Assembly (NCBI GenBank): GCA_028280945.1
Contig: JANQKV010000056.1
Coordinates: 1-64,000, forward strand
Origin: Opitutaceae bacterium
Lineage (GTDB): Bacteria > Verrucomicrobiota > Verrucomicrobiia > Opitutales > Opitutaceae
DNA length: 64,000 bases
Reading direction: 5' to 3'
Under the pieces are notes generated by a model, which saw nothing but the letters and a program-made list of their open reading frames with translations, searched no databases and was not told the DNA's origin. Within the stretch, counting starts at the first letter, position 1, and every line of letters starts with the position of its first letter. Shown one piece after another: positions 55,506-64,000 of this stretch. The position numbers were made by a program, and so were the translations under genes.

Positions 55506-57332
55506 ATGCCGCTGCTCACCATCAATGATCTGTCCCATGCCTTTGGCGGGCCACGCGTGCTGGACGGGGTGAATCTGCAAATCGAGGCCGGGGACCGGGT
55601 CTGCCTGGTGGGGCGCAACGGCAGCGGCAAATCGACCTTCATGCGGCTGCTGGCTGGTGAGATGAAACCGGATGCCGGCACGCTCGTGCGAGCGCCGGGG
55701 GCCCGCGTGGCGCGGTTGCCGCAGGAGATTCCCGCGGATGTCGCGGGCGCGGTGCGCGAGGTGGTTGGGTCCGGTCTGGTGCCGGTTTCCGAACATGAGG
55801 AAGAGTGGGAGCAGGAGGTGCGGGTCGACCATCTGTTGGAGCGCATGGCGCTGGCGCCGGATGCCGAGTTTGCCGCTCTCTCCGGCGGCATGAAGCGCCG
55901 GGTGTTGCTGGCCCGGGCGCTGGCCGGTGAACCGGAGTTGCTCCTGCTCGACGAGCCGACCAACCATCTGGATATTGCCAGCATCGAATGGTTGGAGACG
56001 TTTTTGGCGGAATCGAAACTCGCCCTGTTTTTTGTCAGCCACGACCGCACGTTCCTCAAAAAACTGGCCACTCGCATTGTGGAGTTGGACCGCGGCCGGC
56101 TCACCGATTGGAATTGTGACTACGACACCTTCGTGGTGCGTCGGGCGGAGAGGCTCGAAGCCGAGGAACGCGAACGGGCGCAGAAAGACAAGCGCCTGGC
56201 CCAGGAGGAAGCGTGGATTCGTCGCGGCATCAAGGCACGGCGCACCCGCGACCAAGGCCGGGTTGCCCGGCTGAAGGAAATGCGGGCGGAACGCCGGGCG
56301 CGGCGGGATCTCGCCGGCACCGCCACCATCAGGCTCAGCGAAACCGAACGCAGTGGCCGCCGCGTGGTGGAAACGAAGGGGCTCTCGTTCACCTACCCAG
56401 ACGGACCGGTGATTGTGCGTGATCTCGACCTGTTGGTGACCCGGGGCGACAAGATCGGCCTGCTTGGTCCCAATGGCTCGGGCAAGACCACCTTGGTTAA
56501 ACTCCTGCTCGGCCAGCTGGCTCCAACTTCGGGTGAGGTGCGCGAAGGCACCAAACGCGAGGTCGTTTATCTCGACCAGCTGCGCGACCAGATCGACGAC
56601 AACAAGTCAGTCGCCGACAATGTGTCCGATGGCAACAGCCACGTCACGGTCGAAGGGCAGAAGAAACACGTCATCAGCTATCTGGAGGATTTTCTGTTTG
56701 AGCCGGACAGGTCACGCACCCCGGCCCGCGTGCTGAGTGGTGGCGAACGCAACCGGCTGCTGCTGGCGCGACTTTTCACCAAGCCTGCCAATGTGTTGGT
56801 ACTCGACGAGCCGACCAACGACCTCGACAACGAGACGCTGGACCTGCTCGAGAATCTGTTGGTCGAGTTCACCGGCACTCTGCTGCTGGTGAGCCATGAT
56901 CGCGACTTTTTGGACAACGTGGTCACGAGCACACTCGTAGCGGAAGGAGAGGGCCGATGGACCGAATACGTCGGCGGCTACAGCGATTATGTCGCGGATC
57001 GGGAGAGAAATCGCCAACCCTCCTTCGCCAAGGCGATGGCAGGCGGGTCGGGAAAGCCCCGGAAAACCAAACCACCGCGCGCGCCAAAGCCGCGCAAGCT
57101 CAACTCCAAGGAGAAGCAGGAATTGGAGGCGCTGCCGACGAAGATCGAGACTCTCGAATCCGAGCAGGCTGAGCTTACGGAGAAATTGGCCGATCCTGAT
57201 TTCTACGCCGCAAAAGCGGCCGAAGTCCCGGCCGTCAAGGCGCGGCTCGATGAGATTGAAACCGAAACCCTCGAGGTCTTTGCGAGATGGGAAGAACTCG
57301 AAGCCATCAAAACCGCCAGCGAGGCAGGTTAG
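55506..57332 (+). CDS. ABC-F ATPase, Uup-like
   Basis: 608 aa from ATG 55506 (MPLLTINDLSHAFGGPRVLD). The frame runs far upstream, but that part is antisense to the exchanger gene. Two ABC domains: Walker A LVGRNGSGKST and LLGPNGSGKTT, signatures LSGGMKRR and LSGGERNR, Walker B LLLLDEPTNHLD and VLVLDEPTNDLD. The interdomain arm is short and basic. A C-terminal coiled coil (SKEKQELEALPTKIETLESE) marks the Uup type, which binds DNA or ribosomes. No membrane domain exists, so it cannot power the ADOP permeases. A linker of QPSFAKAMAGGSGKPRKT just before the coil looks like an inserted repeat peptide. Confidence 0.93.
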   Translation: MPLLTINDLSHAFGGPRVLDGVNLQIEAGDRVCLVGRNGSGKSTFMRLLAGEMKPDAGTLVRAPGARVARLPQEIPADVAGAVREVVGSGLVPVSEHEEEWEQEVRVDHLLERMALAPDAEFAALSGGMKRRVLLARALAGEPELLLLDEPTNHLDIASIEWLETFLAESKLALFFVSHDRTFLKKLATRIVELDRGRLTDWNCDYDTFVVRRAERLEAEERERAQKDKRLAQEEAWIRRGIKARRTRDQGRVARLKEMRAERRARRDLAGTATIRLSETERSGRRVVETKGLSFTYPDGPVIVRDLDLLVTRGDKIGLLGPNGSGKTTLVKLLLGQLAPTSGEVREGTKREVVYLDQLRDQIDDNKSVADNVSDGNSHVTVEGQKKHVISYLEDFLFEPDRSRTPARVLSGGERNRLLLARLFTKPANVLVLDEPTNDLDNETLDLLENLLVEFTGTLLLVSHDRDFLDNVVTSTLVAEGEGRWTEYVGGYSDYVADRERNRQPSFAKAMAGGSGKPRKTKPPRAPKPRKLNSKEKQELEALPTKIETLESEQAELTEKLADPDFYAAKAAEVPAVKARLDEIETETLEVFARWEELEAIKTASEAG

Positions 57333-57519
57333 TTTTACAGAAGGCAACAAAGGAAACGAGGTGGGACAGGACTATCCAAGAGGCAGTGTCATTATTATAC
57401 AAGGAAGCAGAGAAAAACGGAGCGGGGAGTGGTGGCTTGGAGTCTTTGTTCTCTTTGTTTCGTTCTGTAAAATGATCGATGGAGTGGCTCTGCTGTTCTC
57501 TGCGAACTCCTGTGAAATT
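57333..57519. repeat. Hairpin-rich intergenic repeat, copy C
   Basis: It begins at the base after the ABC-F stop codon with TTTTACAGAAGGCAACAAAG and ends 5 nt before the next gene with GAACTCCTGTGAAA. Internal parts GCAGAGAAAAACGGAGCGG and TTGTTTCGTTCTGTAAAAT face each other. The ends match copies A and B. It fills the whole gap, so it must also contain any promoter for the downstream gene. Confidence 0.65.
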
Positions 57520-57524
57520 TTTCG

Positions 57525-59312
57525 ATGTTTGCCAATATCTCCTGCTACAAGTTTGCCCCGTTGAGTGATTTAAAACCGCTCAAGGTTGAGCTGTTGGCAG
57601 CGTGTAAACAGCGGGGGTTAAAAGGCACGATTCTCCTGGCCTCCGAGGGCATCAATCTGTTCCTGGCCGGACCCCGGGCGGCCGTTGATGAGGTTGTGGC
57701 CATCATTCGTGCCATTCCCGGCCTGGAGGATCTGGCGCCCAAATACAGCGACAGCGATCACCAACCCTTCAACCGCATGCTTGTGCGGATCAAAAAGGAA
57801 ATCATCGCGTTTGGGGTGGAGGGCATCAACCCCGCGATGCGTCCGTCGCCAAAGCTGAAAGCGGCGGAGCTCAAGCAGTGGCTCGATGAGGGCAGACCCG
57901 TCACCCTGTTCGATACCCGCAACGATTACGAAGTGAAGTTGGGGACCTTCAAAAACGCCGTGCCGGCGAAGATTGATTCGTTCCGGGAGTTTCCGCGCGC
58001 GGTGGCGGGTTTGCCGGAAAAATTGAAGAACGAGCCCGTCGTCATGTTCTGCACGGGTGGCATTCGTTGCGAGAAAGCAGGGCCGTTCATGGAGCAGCAA
58101 GGATTCAAGCAGGTCTATCAGCTTGATGGCGGCATCCTGAAATACTTCGAGGAGGTCGGGAGCGATCACTACGACGGCGAGTGTTTTGTGTTCGACCAAC
58201 GTGTCGGGGTGGATCCGGCGCTGCGCGAATCCGCTTCCGCCCAGTGCTTTCATTGCCAGACGCCGTTGACGGCGGAAGAGCAGGAGCATCCGCATTACCA
58301 GCCGCCGGATTGGTGTCCGCATTGTTATGTGCCGGACGTCGAGCGCGAACGGCGGCAACTGGTCGCCCGCCAGGCCAGGTGGGATGTGTTGATCGACCCG
58401 TTGCCGGGAAGCGTGCCTCACGATAACCGGCGACCCTTTACCGTGCCGGGCGGTCATGATGGTGCGACGCTCGGCTCGGCGTTGGCGGGGGCGTTTCCCC
58501 ATCTTCCGGTTTTGCACTGGGAGAATTTGGTCGCCGCGGGGCGCTTGGTGGACAGCCGCGACCAACCCACGGCCCTCGACCGCATCGTGCGGGCGGGGGA
58601 GTATTTTGTGCAACTGCAGCCCGCTCAGATCGAACCGGCGGTCAACGCGCGGGCGCGGATTTTGCACGAGGACGAGGCCGTGGTGGTTTTGTCCAAACCC
58701 GCGCCCCTGCCGATGCACCGGGGCGGTCGGTTCCGGCGCAACACCTTGGAGTATCTGCTGCAGCAGGTCTACGCCCCCCATCAACCGCGGTCCGTGCATC
58801 GCCTCGATGCCAATACGAGCGGACTGGTGGTCTGCGCGCGAACGCGCCGAATTGCCCGCCGGCTGCAGCCGCAGTTTGAGCAGGGCGGGGTGGAAAAAAC
58901 CTACCTCGTAAAGGTGCACGGCCGGCCGGCCGAAAAGTGTTTCACCTGCAATGCCCCCATCGGTGGCGTTGTCGGCCCGGCGGGCAATCGGTCGATCGAT
59001 TTCGACAATGGCTGCCCCGCCCGGACCGAGTTCGTGGTGCGCTCGTATTCAGCAACTGATGACACCACGGTTTTGGAGGCGAAGCCCGTGACCGGCCGCA
59101 CCCACCAAATCCGCCTGCATTTGGCGCACCACGGCCTACCCGTGGTCGGCGACCCGATATATGGTCGCGAGCCGGTCCGGCCCGGTGATCCCGGGACGTT
59201 GTCCATCGAGGCCGCGCCGCTGTGTTTGCACAGCTGGAAACTGAGCTTCGATCACCCGTTGACCGGGCGGCGTGTCACTTTCGAAGATGTTGGGCCCGAC
59301 TGGCCGGGTTGA
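57525..59312 (+). CDS. TrhO-like tRNA uridine hydroxylase fused to RluA-type pseudouridine synthase
   Basis: 595 aa. Residues 1-about 285 match TrhO/YceA (UPF0176): MFANISCYKFAPLSDL, GTILLASEGINLFLAG, and a rhodanese domain with the active Cys in FCTGGIRCEKAGPF. A zinc-like cluster follows (CFHCQTPL ... DWCPHCYVP). TrhO oxygenates U34 of certain tRNAs to 5-hydroxyuridine. Residues about 310-595 are an RluA/RluC-like synthase: VVVLSKPAPLPMHRG, catalytic Asp in VHRLDANTSGLVVCA, and PVTGRTHQIRLHLAHHG. An S4 domain was not seen. Separate proteins are usual in E. coli, so the fusion suggests coordinated RNA modification. The target of the second half is unknown. Confidence 0.93.
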   Translation: MFANISCYKFAPLSDLKPLKVELLAACKQRGLKGTILLASEGINLFLAGPRAAVDEVVAIIRAIPGLEDLAPKYSDSDHQPFNRMLVRIKKEIIAFGVEGINPAMRPSPKLKAAELKQWLDEGRPVTLFDTRNDYEVKLGTFKNAVPAKIDSFREFPRAVAGLPEKLKNEPVVMFCTGGIRCEKAGPFMEQQGFKQVYQLDGGILKYFEEVGSDHYDGECFVFDQRVGVDPALRESASAQCFHCQTPLTAEEQEHPHYQPPDWCPHCYVPDVERERRQLVARQARWDVLIDPLPGSVPHDNRRPFTVPGGHDGATLGSALAGAFPHLPVLHWENLVAAGRLVDSRDQPTALDRIVRAGEYFVQLQPAQIEPAVNARARILHEDEAVVVLSKPAPLPMHRGGRFRRNTLEYLLQQVYAPHQPRSVHRLDANTSGLVVCARTRRIARRLQPQFEQGGVEKTYLVKVHGRPAEKCFTCNAPIGGVVGPAGNRSIDFDNGCPARTEFVVRSYSATDDTTVLEAKPVTGRTHQIRLHLAHHGLPVVGDPIYGREPVRPGDPGTLSIEAAPLCLHSWKLSFDHPLTGRRVTFEDVGPDWPG

Positions 59313-59325
59313 GAGCCGGCCAGCT

Positions 59326-59341
59326 GGCGGGCGACCCCGCC
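59326..59341. terminator. Short hairpin between convergent trhO fusion and htpG
   Basis: GGCGGG-CGAC-CCCGCC is a perfect 6-bp stem touching the htpG stop codon. There is no T tract. It could serve as a weak bidirectional stop. Confidence 0.3.
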
Positions 59342-61183
59342 TTACACCTGTTCGAGCAGCTTATACATCCGCTGGACCATGGCGCTGGGGTCTTCCAACA
59401 GCCCGGCGGCAAGCATGGCGTTGTCGTAGAGCTGTTCCGCAATGAGGCCGGCTTTGGTGGCGTCGGTGTCCTTGGTCTCGGCCAGCTTTTTGACGATGGC
59501 GTGGCGGGGGTTGAGGTCGAGGTGCACCTTGACCGGGGGCAGTTCGGCTCCCTCTTCGCCGTCCTTTTTCATGGCGGCCATCATGCGGCGCATGTGGGGC
59601 GTCATGAACTGGTCGGCGTTGAGCACCGCGGCGGGGGAGTCCACCAGGCGGTCGGATGCTTTCACTTCCTCGACTTTCTCGCCCAGGGTTTCCTTCAGCC
59701 ACTTGATGAGGGCGTCCTGCTGGTCCTTGCTCAGGGCTTCGCCTTCGACCTCGTGTTCGTCGAGTTTGAGGTCGGCCGAGTCGGCGGCGGTGAGGGTCTT
59801 GCCGTCGAACTCCCGCAGGTTGCGCATCACGTAGTCGTCGACCGTTTCGAAGCAGTAGAGAACCTCGAGGCTGCGCGCTTTGAGCCCCTCGACATACGGA
59901 CCGCGTTCGATCGCGTCGCGGCTGGGGCCGATGAGGAAGTAGATGTCCTTTTGCTCTTCTCCCATCCGCGACACGTAGTCGGCCAGCGACGTGGTTTTAC
60001 CCTTGTCGGTGCGGGAGGATTCGAAGCGCAGGAGTTTGGCCAGAGCATCCTTGTGGGTGAAGTCCGTGGCGGCGCCTTCCTTGAGGAAGATGCCGAATTC
60101 ATCGTAAAACTTGTCGAAGTCGTCAGGCCGGTTCTTGGCTTCGTCGGCCAGAAACTTCAGGAAGCGGGTGGTGATGACCTTGCCGAGTTTTTCGATCAGG
60201 GCACGGTCCTGCATCGTTTCCCGGGAAATGTTCAGGGGCAGGTCCTCGCTGTCCACCACCCCTTTCAGGAACCGTCCCCATTCGGGCAGCAGGTCCTTGG
60301 GCGACGGGTCGATGAGCACCTTGCGGCAGTAGAGCGAGACGGCCGGCTCGGCGCGCGTCATGCCGAACTTCTCGGTATTGGACTGCGGCACAAACAGGAT
60401 CGAGTTGATCGCTAGCGGCGCATCAGCGGAGAAGTGCAGCTTCATCCGGGGCTCGTCGAAGGCATGGGCCTGGAACTTGTAGAACTCGGTGTATTCCTCG
60501 TCCTTGATTTCGCTCTTCGAGCGCAGCCAGAGGGCCGAGACGGTGTTGATGTGGGTGCCGTTGAGGTTGACCGGGAAGGAGACAAACGCGCTGTAGCGTT
60601 CAAGAATGGACTTGATGCGGGTCTCGGTTGCGAAGTCTTCGCAGTCGTCCTTGAGTTCCAGGACGATTTTGGTGCCGCGACGCTGGCCCTCGGCCTCCTC
60701 GACAGTGTAGGAACCGGAACCGTCGCTGGTCCAGACATGGCCGGGCTCATCGGCTTTCCAGGAGTGGGAGTAGACTTTGACGGTCTTGGCGACCATGAAG
60801 GCGGAGTAAAAACCCACGCCGAACTGGCCGATGAGGTTGTCGTTCTTCGCGCCGCCTTCCTTGATGGCGTTGAGGAACGCCTTGGAGCCGGAATGGGCGA
60901 TGGTGCCGAGGTTCTGCACCAACTCGTCACGCGTCATGCCGACGCCAAAGTCCTGAATGGTCAGGGTCTTGGCCTTGTCGTCGGTGGTCAGGTTGATCTC
61001 GAGGTCGAGCTTGTCGTCGAAGATCTCTTTTTCGGTCAGCTGGGTGTGGCGCAGTTTTTCCAGAGCGTCGGAGGCATTGGAGACCAGTTCGCGCACGAAG
61101 ATCTCCTTTTCCGTGTAAAGAGAGTGCACGACGATATCGAGCAGCTGCTTAATTTCGGCTTGGAACTCGTGGGTTTCAGGCAT
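59342..61183 (-). CDS. htpG: Molecular chaperone HtpG (Hsp90)
   Basis: 613 aa from ATG 61183 (MPETHEFQAEIKQLLDIVVH). An ATP-dependent dimeric chaperone. The N-terminal GHKL ATPase has FVRELVSNASDALEKLRH, QDFGVGMTRDELVQNLGTIA and LIGQFGVGFYSAFMVAKTV. The middle domain includes GVVDSEDLPLNISRETMQ, and the C-terminal dimerisation region runs to the end. Length is typical. The upstream 228-nt gap towards the symporter shows no CIRCE element or obvious heat-shock promoter. Confidence 0.98.
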   Translation of the reverse strand: MPETHEFQAEIKQLLDIVVHSLYTEKEIFVRELVSNASDALEKLRHTQLTEKEIFDDKLDLEINLTTDDKAKTLTIQDFGVGMTRDELVQNLGTIAHSGSKAFLNAIKEGGAKNDNLIGQFGVGFYSAFMVAKTVKVYSHSWKADEPGHVWTSDGSGSYTVEEAEGQRRGTKIVLELKDDCEDFATETRIKSILERYSAFVSFPVNLNGTHINTVSALWLRSKSEIKDEEYTEFYKFQAHAFDEPRMKLHFSADAPLAINSILFVPQSNTEKFGMTRAEPAVSLYCRKVLIDPSPKDLLPEWGRFLKGVVDSEDLPLNISRETMQDRALIEKLGKVITTRFLKFLADEAKNRPDDFDKFYDEFGIFLKEGAATDFTHKDALAKLLRFESSRTDKGKTTSLADYVSRMGEEQKDIYFLIGPSRDAIERGPYVEGLKARSLEVLYCFETVDDYVMRNLREFDGKTLTAADSADLKLDEHEVEGEALSKDQQDALIKWLKETLGEKVEEVKASDRLVDSPAAVLNADQFMTPHMRRMMAAMKKDGEEGAELPPVKVHLDLNPRHAIVKKLAETKDTDATKAGLIAEQLYDNAMLAAGLLEDPSAMVQRMYKLLEQV

Positions 61184-61411
61184 GGCGGTGTTGGATTTTC
61201 GAATTATGGGTTCTTGAATTTGGAAGATGGCCGCGAGCGGAAGCCGGCGCGGGAAATTGAAGGCCGGGAAGTTTTGGATGCTTTGGCGGAAAATCAAGTG
61301 TGGGAATAGCGGGATATTGGTGGCTTGGATTCCGCGCGCGATTGTGCCTTTTTCGGGGGCTTTTGTGTCCCCGGCCCCAACTTGGCCTGAAATCTGTTTG
61401 CCCGTCCGCTT

Positions 61412-62932
61412 ATGACCACCCGTCGTTTTCCGTTTTTATTGCTCGTGGTATTTTTGCTCCTGACTCTGTCATCGAGCCTGATCGCTCAGGCCGATGCCGC
61501 GGTTGCGGCCGAGGTGGCTGAACCCAGCCTTGATGCGAAGATCGACGCCGTCTTTGGCAAGTTGGCGGACCTCGTGTTCGCGGTCATTTTCTTCAAAATC
61601 CTCGGATTCCCGATTGTCCTGGCGTGGCTGATCGTGGCGGCCACGACGTTCACGATCTACTTCAAGTTTATCAACCTCCGGCGATTCGGTTTGGCGGTGG
61701 ACATCGTGCGCGGGCGCTACGCCAAGCCGAAGGAGGAAGGAGAGGTCTCGCACTTTCAGGCACTCACGGCGGCCCTTTCCGGCACCGTCGGGTTGGGCAA
61801 CATCGCGGGGGTGGCGGTGGCCGTGTCACTGGGCGGACCGGGGGCGACGTTTTGGATGATTGTGGCGGGACTGCTGGGTATGTCCTCCAAGTTCGTCGAA
61901 TGCACCCTGGGCGTGAAGTATCGGGAAATTGGTGACGATGGCCGGGTTTACGGCGGGCCGATGTATTATCTTTCGAAGAGCGGCTTGGGGGCGATGGGCA
62001 AAGTCCTGGCCGTTGTTTTTGCCGTGTTCTGCATCGGCGGCTCCTTTGGCGGAGGCAACATGTTCCAGGTCAACCAGGCCTTCAACCAGTTGAACAATGT
62101 GACGGACGGCCGCTTGGATGGGTTCGGTTGGTTGTTTGGCATGGTCATCGCGGCGATCGTGGGCGTGGTCATTATCGGCGGCATTCGCAGCATCGCGCGG
62201 GCGACCTCACGCATCGTGCCCGTCATGTGCGGCATCTATGTGCTGGCCGCGATTTGTGTTCTGGTAGCCAACATCGGTGCGGTGCCCGGCGCGGTCTTGT
62301 CGATCTTCACCAACGCGTTCTCCACCGAAGCGGCGGCCGGCGGGGCGGTCGGCGCCCTGATCATCGGCTTCCAGCGGGCGGCCTTTTCGAACGAAGCCGG
62401 CATCGGGTCCGCTTCGATCGCTCATTCAGCGGTGCGGACCAAGAACCCGGCCTCGGAGGGGCTGGTTTCGTTGCTCGAACCGTTTATCGATACCGTCGTG
62501 GTTTGCACCATGACGGCCCTGGCCATTCTGGTTTCGGGGCAGCATCTGGTGGGCGGGGCCGACGGTGTGGCCCTCACCTCCAACGCGTTTCAGACGGTCA
62601 TTCCCTGGTTCGACAAGGTCCTCGTGGTTGTCGTCACCTTGTTTGCGTTTTCGACCATGATCTCGTGGAGCTACTACGGAGAGCAGGCGTGGTGTTATCT
62701 TTTCGGCCAGACCGAAACCGCCAAAACGATCTTCAAGGTTATTTTTTGCCTCTTTGTGGTCGTGGGGGCGGCATCGTCACTCAACGGCGTGTTGAACTTC
62801 TCCGATGCCATGATTCTCGCCATGGCCTTCCCCAACATTGTGGGACTCTACTATCTGATGCCCCGGGTCCGGGCTGAGTTGAACGATTATGTCGCGAAAA
62901 TCGAAAGCGGCGAGATCCCCCGGCACAAATAG
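61412..62932 (+). CDS. Alanine/glycine:cation symporter (AGCS family)
   Basis: 506 aa. Residues 1-25 form a signal-like segment ([20 protein letters not shown]), followed by a short acidic periplasmic stretch and about ten transmembrane helices. The family signature is [18 protein letters not shown], with [19 protein letters not shown] further on and [15 protein letters not shown] near the end. It imports alanine or glycine with sodium or protons across the inner membrane. It is divergent from htpG. Confidence 0.95.
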   Translation: MTTRRFPFLLLVVFLLLTLSSSLIAQADAAVAAEVAEPSLDAKIDAVFGKLADLVFAVIFFKILGFPIVLAWLIVAATTFTIYFKFINLRRFGLAVDIVRGRYAKPKEEGEVSHFQALTAALSGTVGLGNIAGVAVAVSLGGPGATFWMIVAGLLGMSSKFVECTLGVKYREIGDDGRVYGGPMYYLSKSGLGAMGKVLAVVFAVFCIGGSFGGGNMFQVNQAFNQLNNVTDGRLDGFGWLFGMVIAAIVGVVIIGGIRSIARATSRIVPVMCGIYVLAAICVLVANIGAVPGAVLSIFTNAFSTEAAAGGAVGALIIGFQRAAFSNEAGIGSASIAHSAVRTKNPASEGLVSLLEPFIDTVVVCTMTALAILVSGQHLVGGADGVALTSNAFQTVIPWFDKVLVVVVTLFAFSTMISWSYYGEQAWCYLFGQTETAKTIFKVIFCLFVVVGAASSLNGVLNFSDAMILAMAFPNIVGLYYLMPRVRAELNDYVAKIESGEIPRHK

Positions 62933-62955
62933 ACCAAATATCCATCGCTCTCGCT

Positions 62956-62986
62956 GTTCCCCGTGAAAATCGCGTCACGGTGGAAC
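62956..62986 (+). terminator. Hairpin after the symporter gene
   Basis: GTTCC-CCGTGA pairs with TCACGG-(T)-GGAAC: 11 bp with one bulged T and an 8-nt loop, 24 nt after the stop. There is no T tract, so it is a tentative terminator. Confidence 0.4.
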
Positions 62987-63028
62987 TCCCCGGGGATTGC
63001 CCTCGTCAATAGGGGAGCCACCCGCAAC

Positions 63029-64000
63029 ATGGTGAACCGTATGCAGCCTTTTTTTGATCCGTCTTTCCGTCTCGCGCTGGTCGGGTTGCTCTTGGCGGCG
63101 ATCGGATTCCAAACCGGTTGCCAAACCATGGCGGTCGAAGGGAAAGAAAAGGGAGCAACGACGGCGGACACCGGCGGTGTCGACCTTGACGTGGATGTAT
63201 CGGTCGATGAACAGGTTTCGAAGGCTGAGGAGCAGGCCCGGGAAGCCAATCGTCAGCTCGAACGCGATCGCCAGGTGCTGCAACTGGCCGCCTGGAATCA
63301 GGTCAAGGCGATCTCCGGGATGTGGGACAGCATTCCGCCGGAGTATTTTCCGGGACTCACCACCCTGAAGGCCCAGGTCGAGGAGTTGCGCGAAGAAATC
63401 GAGCAGGAGGGAACGATCAAGGTTGGCATGATAGACCCGATTGCGCTCACCACCAAAAACCCGGCGTTTTGGCGGGCGGCCATTGAAACCAACCCGGAGG
63501 ACCCGGTAGTGGACCTTTTCGAACAGATGCTGTGGGCGGCCCGGGGCAATTTTGACCGCGCACTCTGGCTCATTGAGATCAACCGCTACGGGCCGGCCCT
63601 GCCCGAAAATGTGCACCACGTCCTGTATTCTATCGCCGATGAAATGCAGCGCGTGCGCGCCCGGCAGTTGGAGCGGCGCAATCGCCTCCTGGAGAATGTG
63701 CCGGGTGACCAAGTGGGCCAGGTTATTGCCACGGCCCGGTCGTTTCGTCCGGGCGATCCGGACTGGGCCATGATAGCGGTACTGGTGCGGCTGGGACAGG
63801 CCGGGGTGGATCTCGACAACATCGAAGCCCATGCCGACGACATGGATCAACTGATGGATGAAATGATCGTCGATTGGCGCATGATCGCGATGGGCAATCC
63901 GATGACGGGAGCGCAGATCGCGCCGGATCGGAAAGTGCGGCAAGCCGCCCGGCGGTTGACCGATCTTTTGGGCGACCTGAGCGAAAGCCGGGGAGCGTTT
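63029..64000 (+). CDS. Probable lipoprotein or exported protein of unknown function (3' end outside window)
   Basis: 324 codons, open at the right edge. ATG 63029 is preceded by AGGGGAG 11 nt upstream, and ATG 63041 in frame is an alternative. The N-terminus FRLALVGLLLAAIGFQTGC is a signal sequence ending in a Cys with a weak lipobox (QTGC). A Lys/Thr/Gly-rich spacer follows, then a helical domain with ARQLERRNRLLENVPGDQV. Other readable parts are MWDSIPPEYFPGLTTL and ALWLIEINRYGPALP. No family was recognised. It probably sits in the envelope as a tethered helical protein. The frame is supported by the ribosome-binding site, the signal peptide and its length without a stop. Confidence 0.75.
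   Translation, partial: MVNRMQPFFDPSFRLALVGLLLAAIGFQTGCQTMAVEGKEKGATTADTGGVDLDVDVSVDEQVSKAEEQAREANRQLERDRQVLQLAAWNQVKAISGMWDSIPPEYFPGLTTLKAQVEELREEIEQEGTIKVGMIDPIALTTKNPAFWRAAIETNPEDPVVDLFEQMLWAARGNFDRALWLIEINRYGPALPENVHHVLYSIADEMQRVRARQLERRNRLLENVPGDQVGQVIATARSFRPGDPDWAMIAVLVRLGQAGVDLDNIEAHADDMDQLMDEMIVDWRMIAMGNPMTGAQIAPDRKVRQAARRLTDLLGDLSESRGAF

Noticed and set aside
55506..57332. ABC-F protein as the missing ATPase for the ADOP permeases
   Set aside because: ABC-F proteins have no membrane partners; the Uup-type tail indicates a ribosome or DNA role.

Overview
The window looks like chromosomal DNA from a high-GC Gram-negative bacterium, most likely a member of Verrucomicrobiota close to Opitutaceae. 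This is inference. It rests on the secreted protein at 22690-24162 with two 'RGIGPTL/RGVGPTL' modules of a kind I associate with Verrucomicrobia, on the hairpin-rich intergenic repeats, and on orphan MacB/FtsX-like permeases of the ADOP type together with a PadR regulator. No rRNA, tRNA, CRISPR array, transposase or prophage block was seen.

Layout. 1-1764: the tail of an unidentified gene, a strong intrinsic terminator, and a 469-aa protein with ATP-grasp-like motifs. 1812-12770: one giant gene for a 3652-residue exported protein built as signal peptide, Sel1 repeats, about 3240 residues of coiled coil, and a C-terminal LysM domain. 12775-15762: a perfect 28-bp palindrome, a DUF3500-like exported protein, mtnA and a methyltransferase, all on the minus strand. 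15813-26674: central metabolism, with sucCD, a CII-like DNA-binding protein, rph, korAB (2-oxoacid:ferredoxin oxidoreductase), a secreted protein, a succinyl-CoA:acetate-type CoA-transferase and thymidine kinase. 26783-29683: a CLC chloride/proton antiporter, a second methyltransferase and small membrane proteins.

29733-46266 is the main accessory block. Six ADOP-type permeases and one PadR regulator lie head to tail on the minus strand with 4-nt overlaps or short gaps, and no ABC ATPase partner is nearby. A seventh ADOP, without the N-terminal extension, lies at 49893-52376. Around these are a secreted c-type cytochrome with a duplicated N-terminal domain, a YheT-like hydrolase and DoxX. 52508-64000 holds a PhoD-like phosphatase, a Na+/Ca2+ exchanger, an ABC-F ATPase of Uup type, a fusion of tRNA hydroxylase TrhO with an RluA-type pseudouridine synthase, HtpG, an alanine/sodium symporter and the start of a probable lipoprotein gene cut by the right edge.

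How genes may work together. KorAB makes succinyl-CoA with reduced ferredoxin, and SucCD or the CoA-transferase can release succinate, giving either ATP/GTP or acetate activation. The giant LysM protein and its upstream neighbour are 47 nt apart and probably cotranscribed. PadR is the obvious candidate regulator of the ADOP operon. A TGTC/GACA-rich site upstream of the first permease is a candidate operator.
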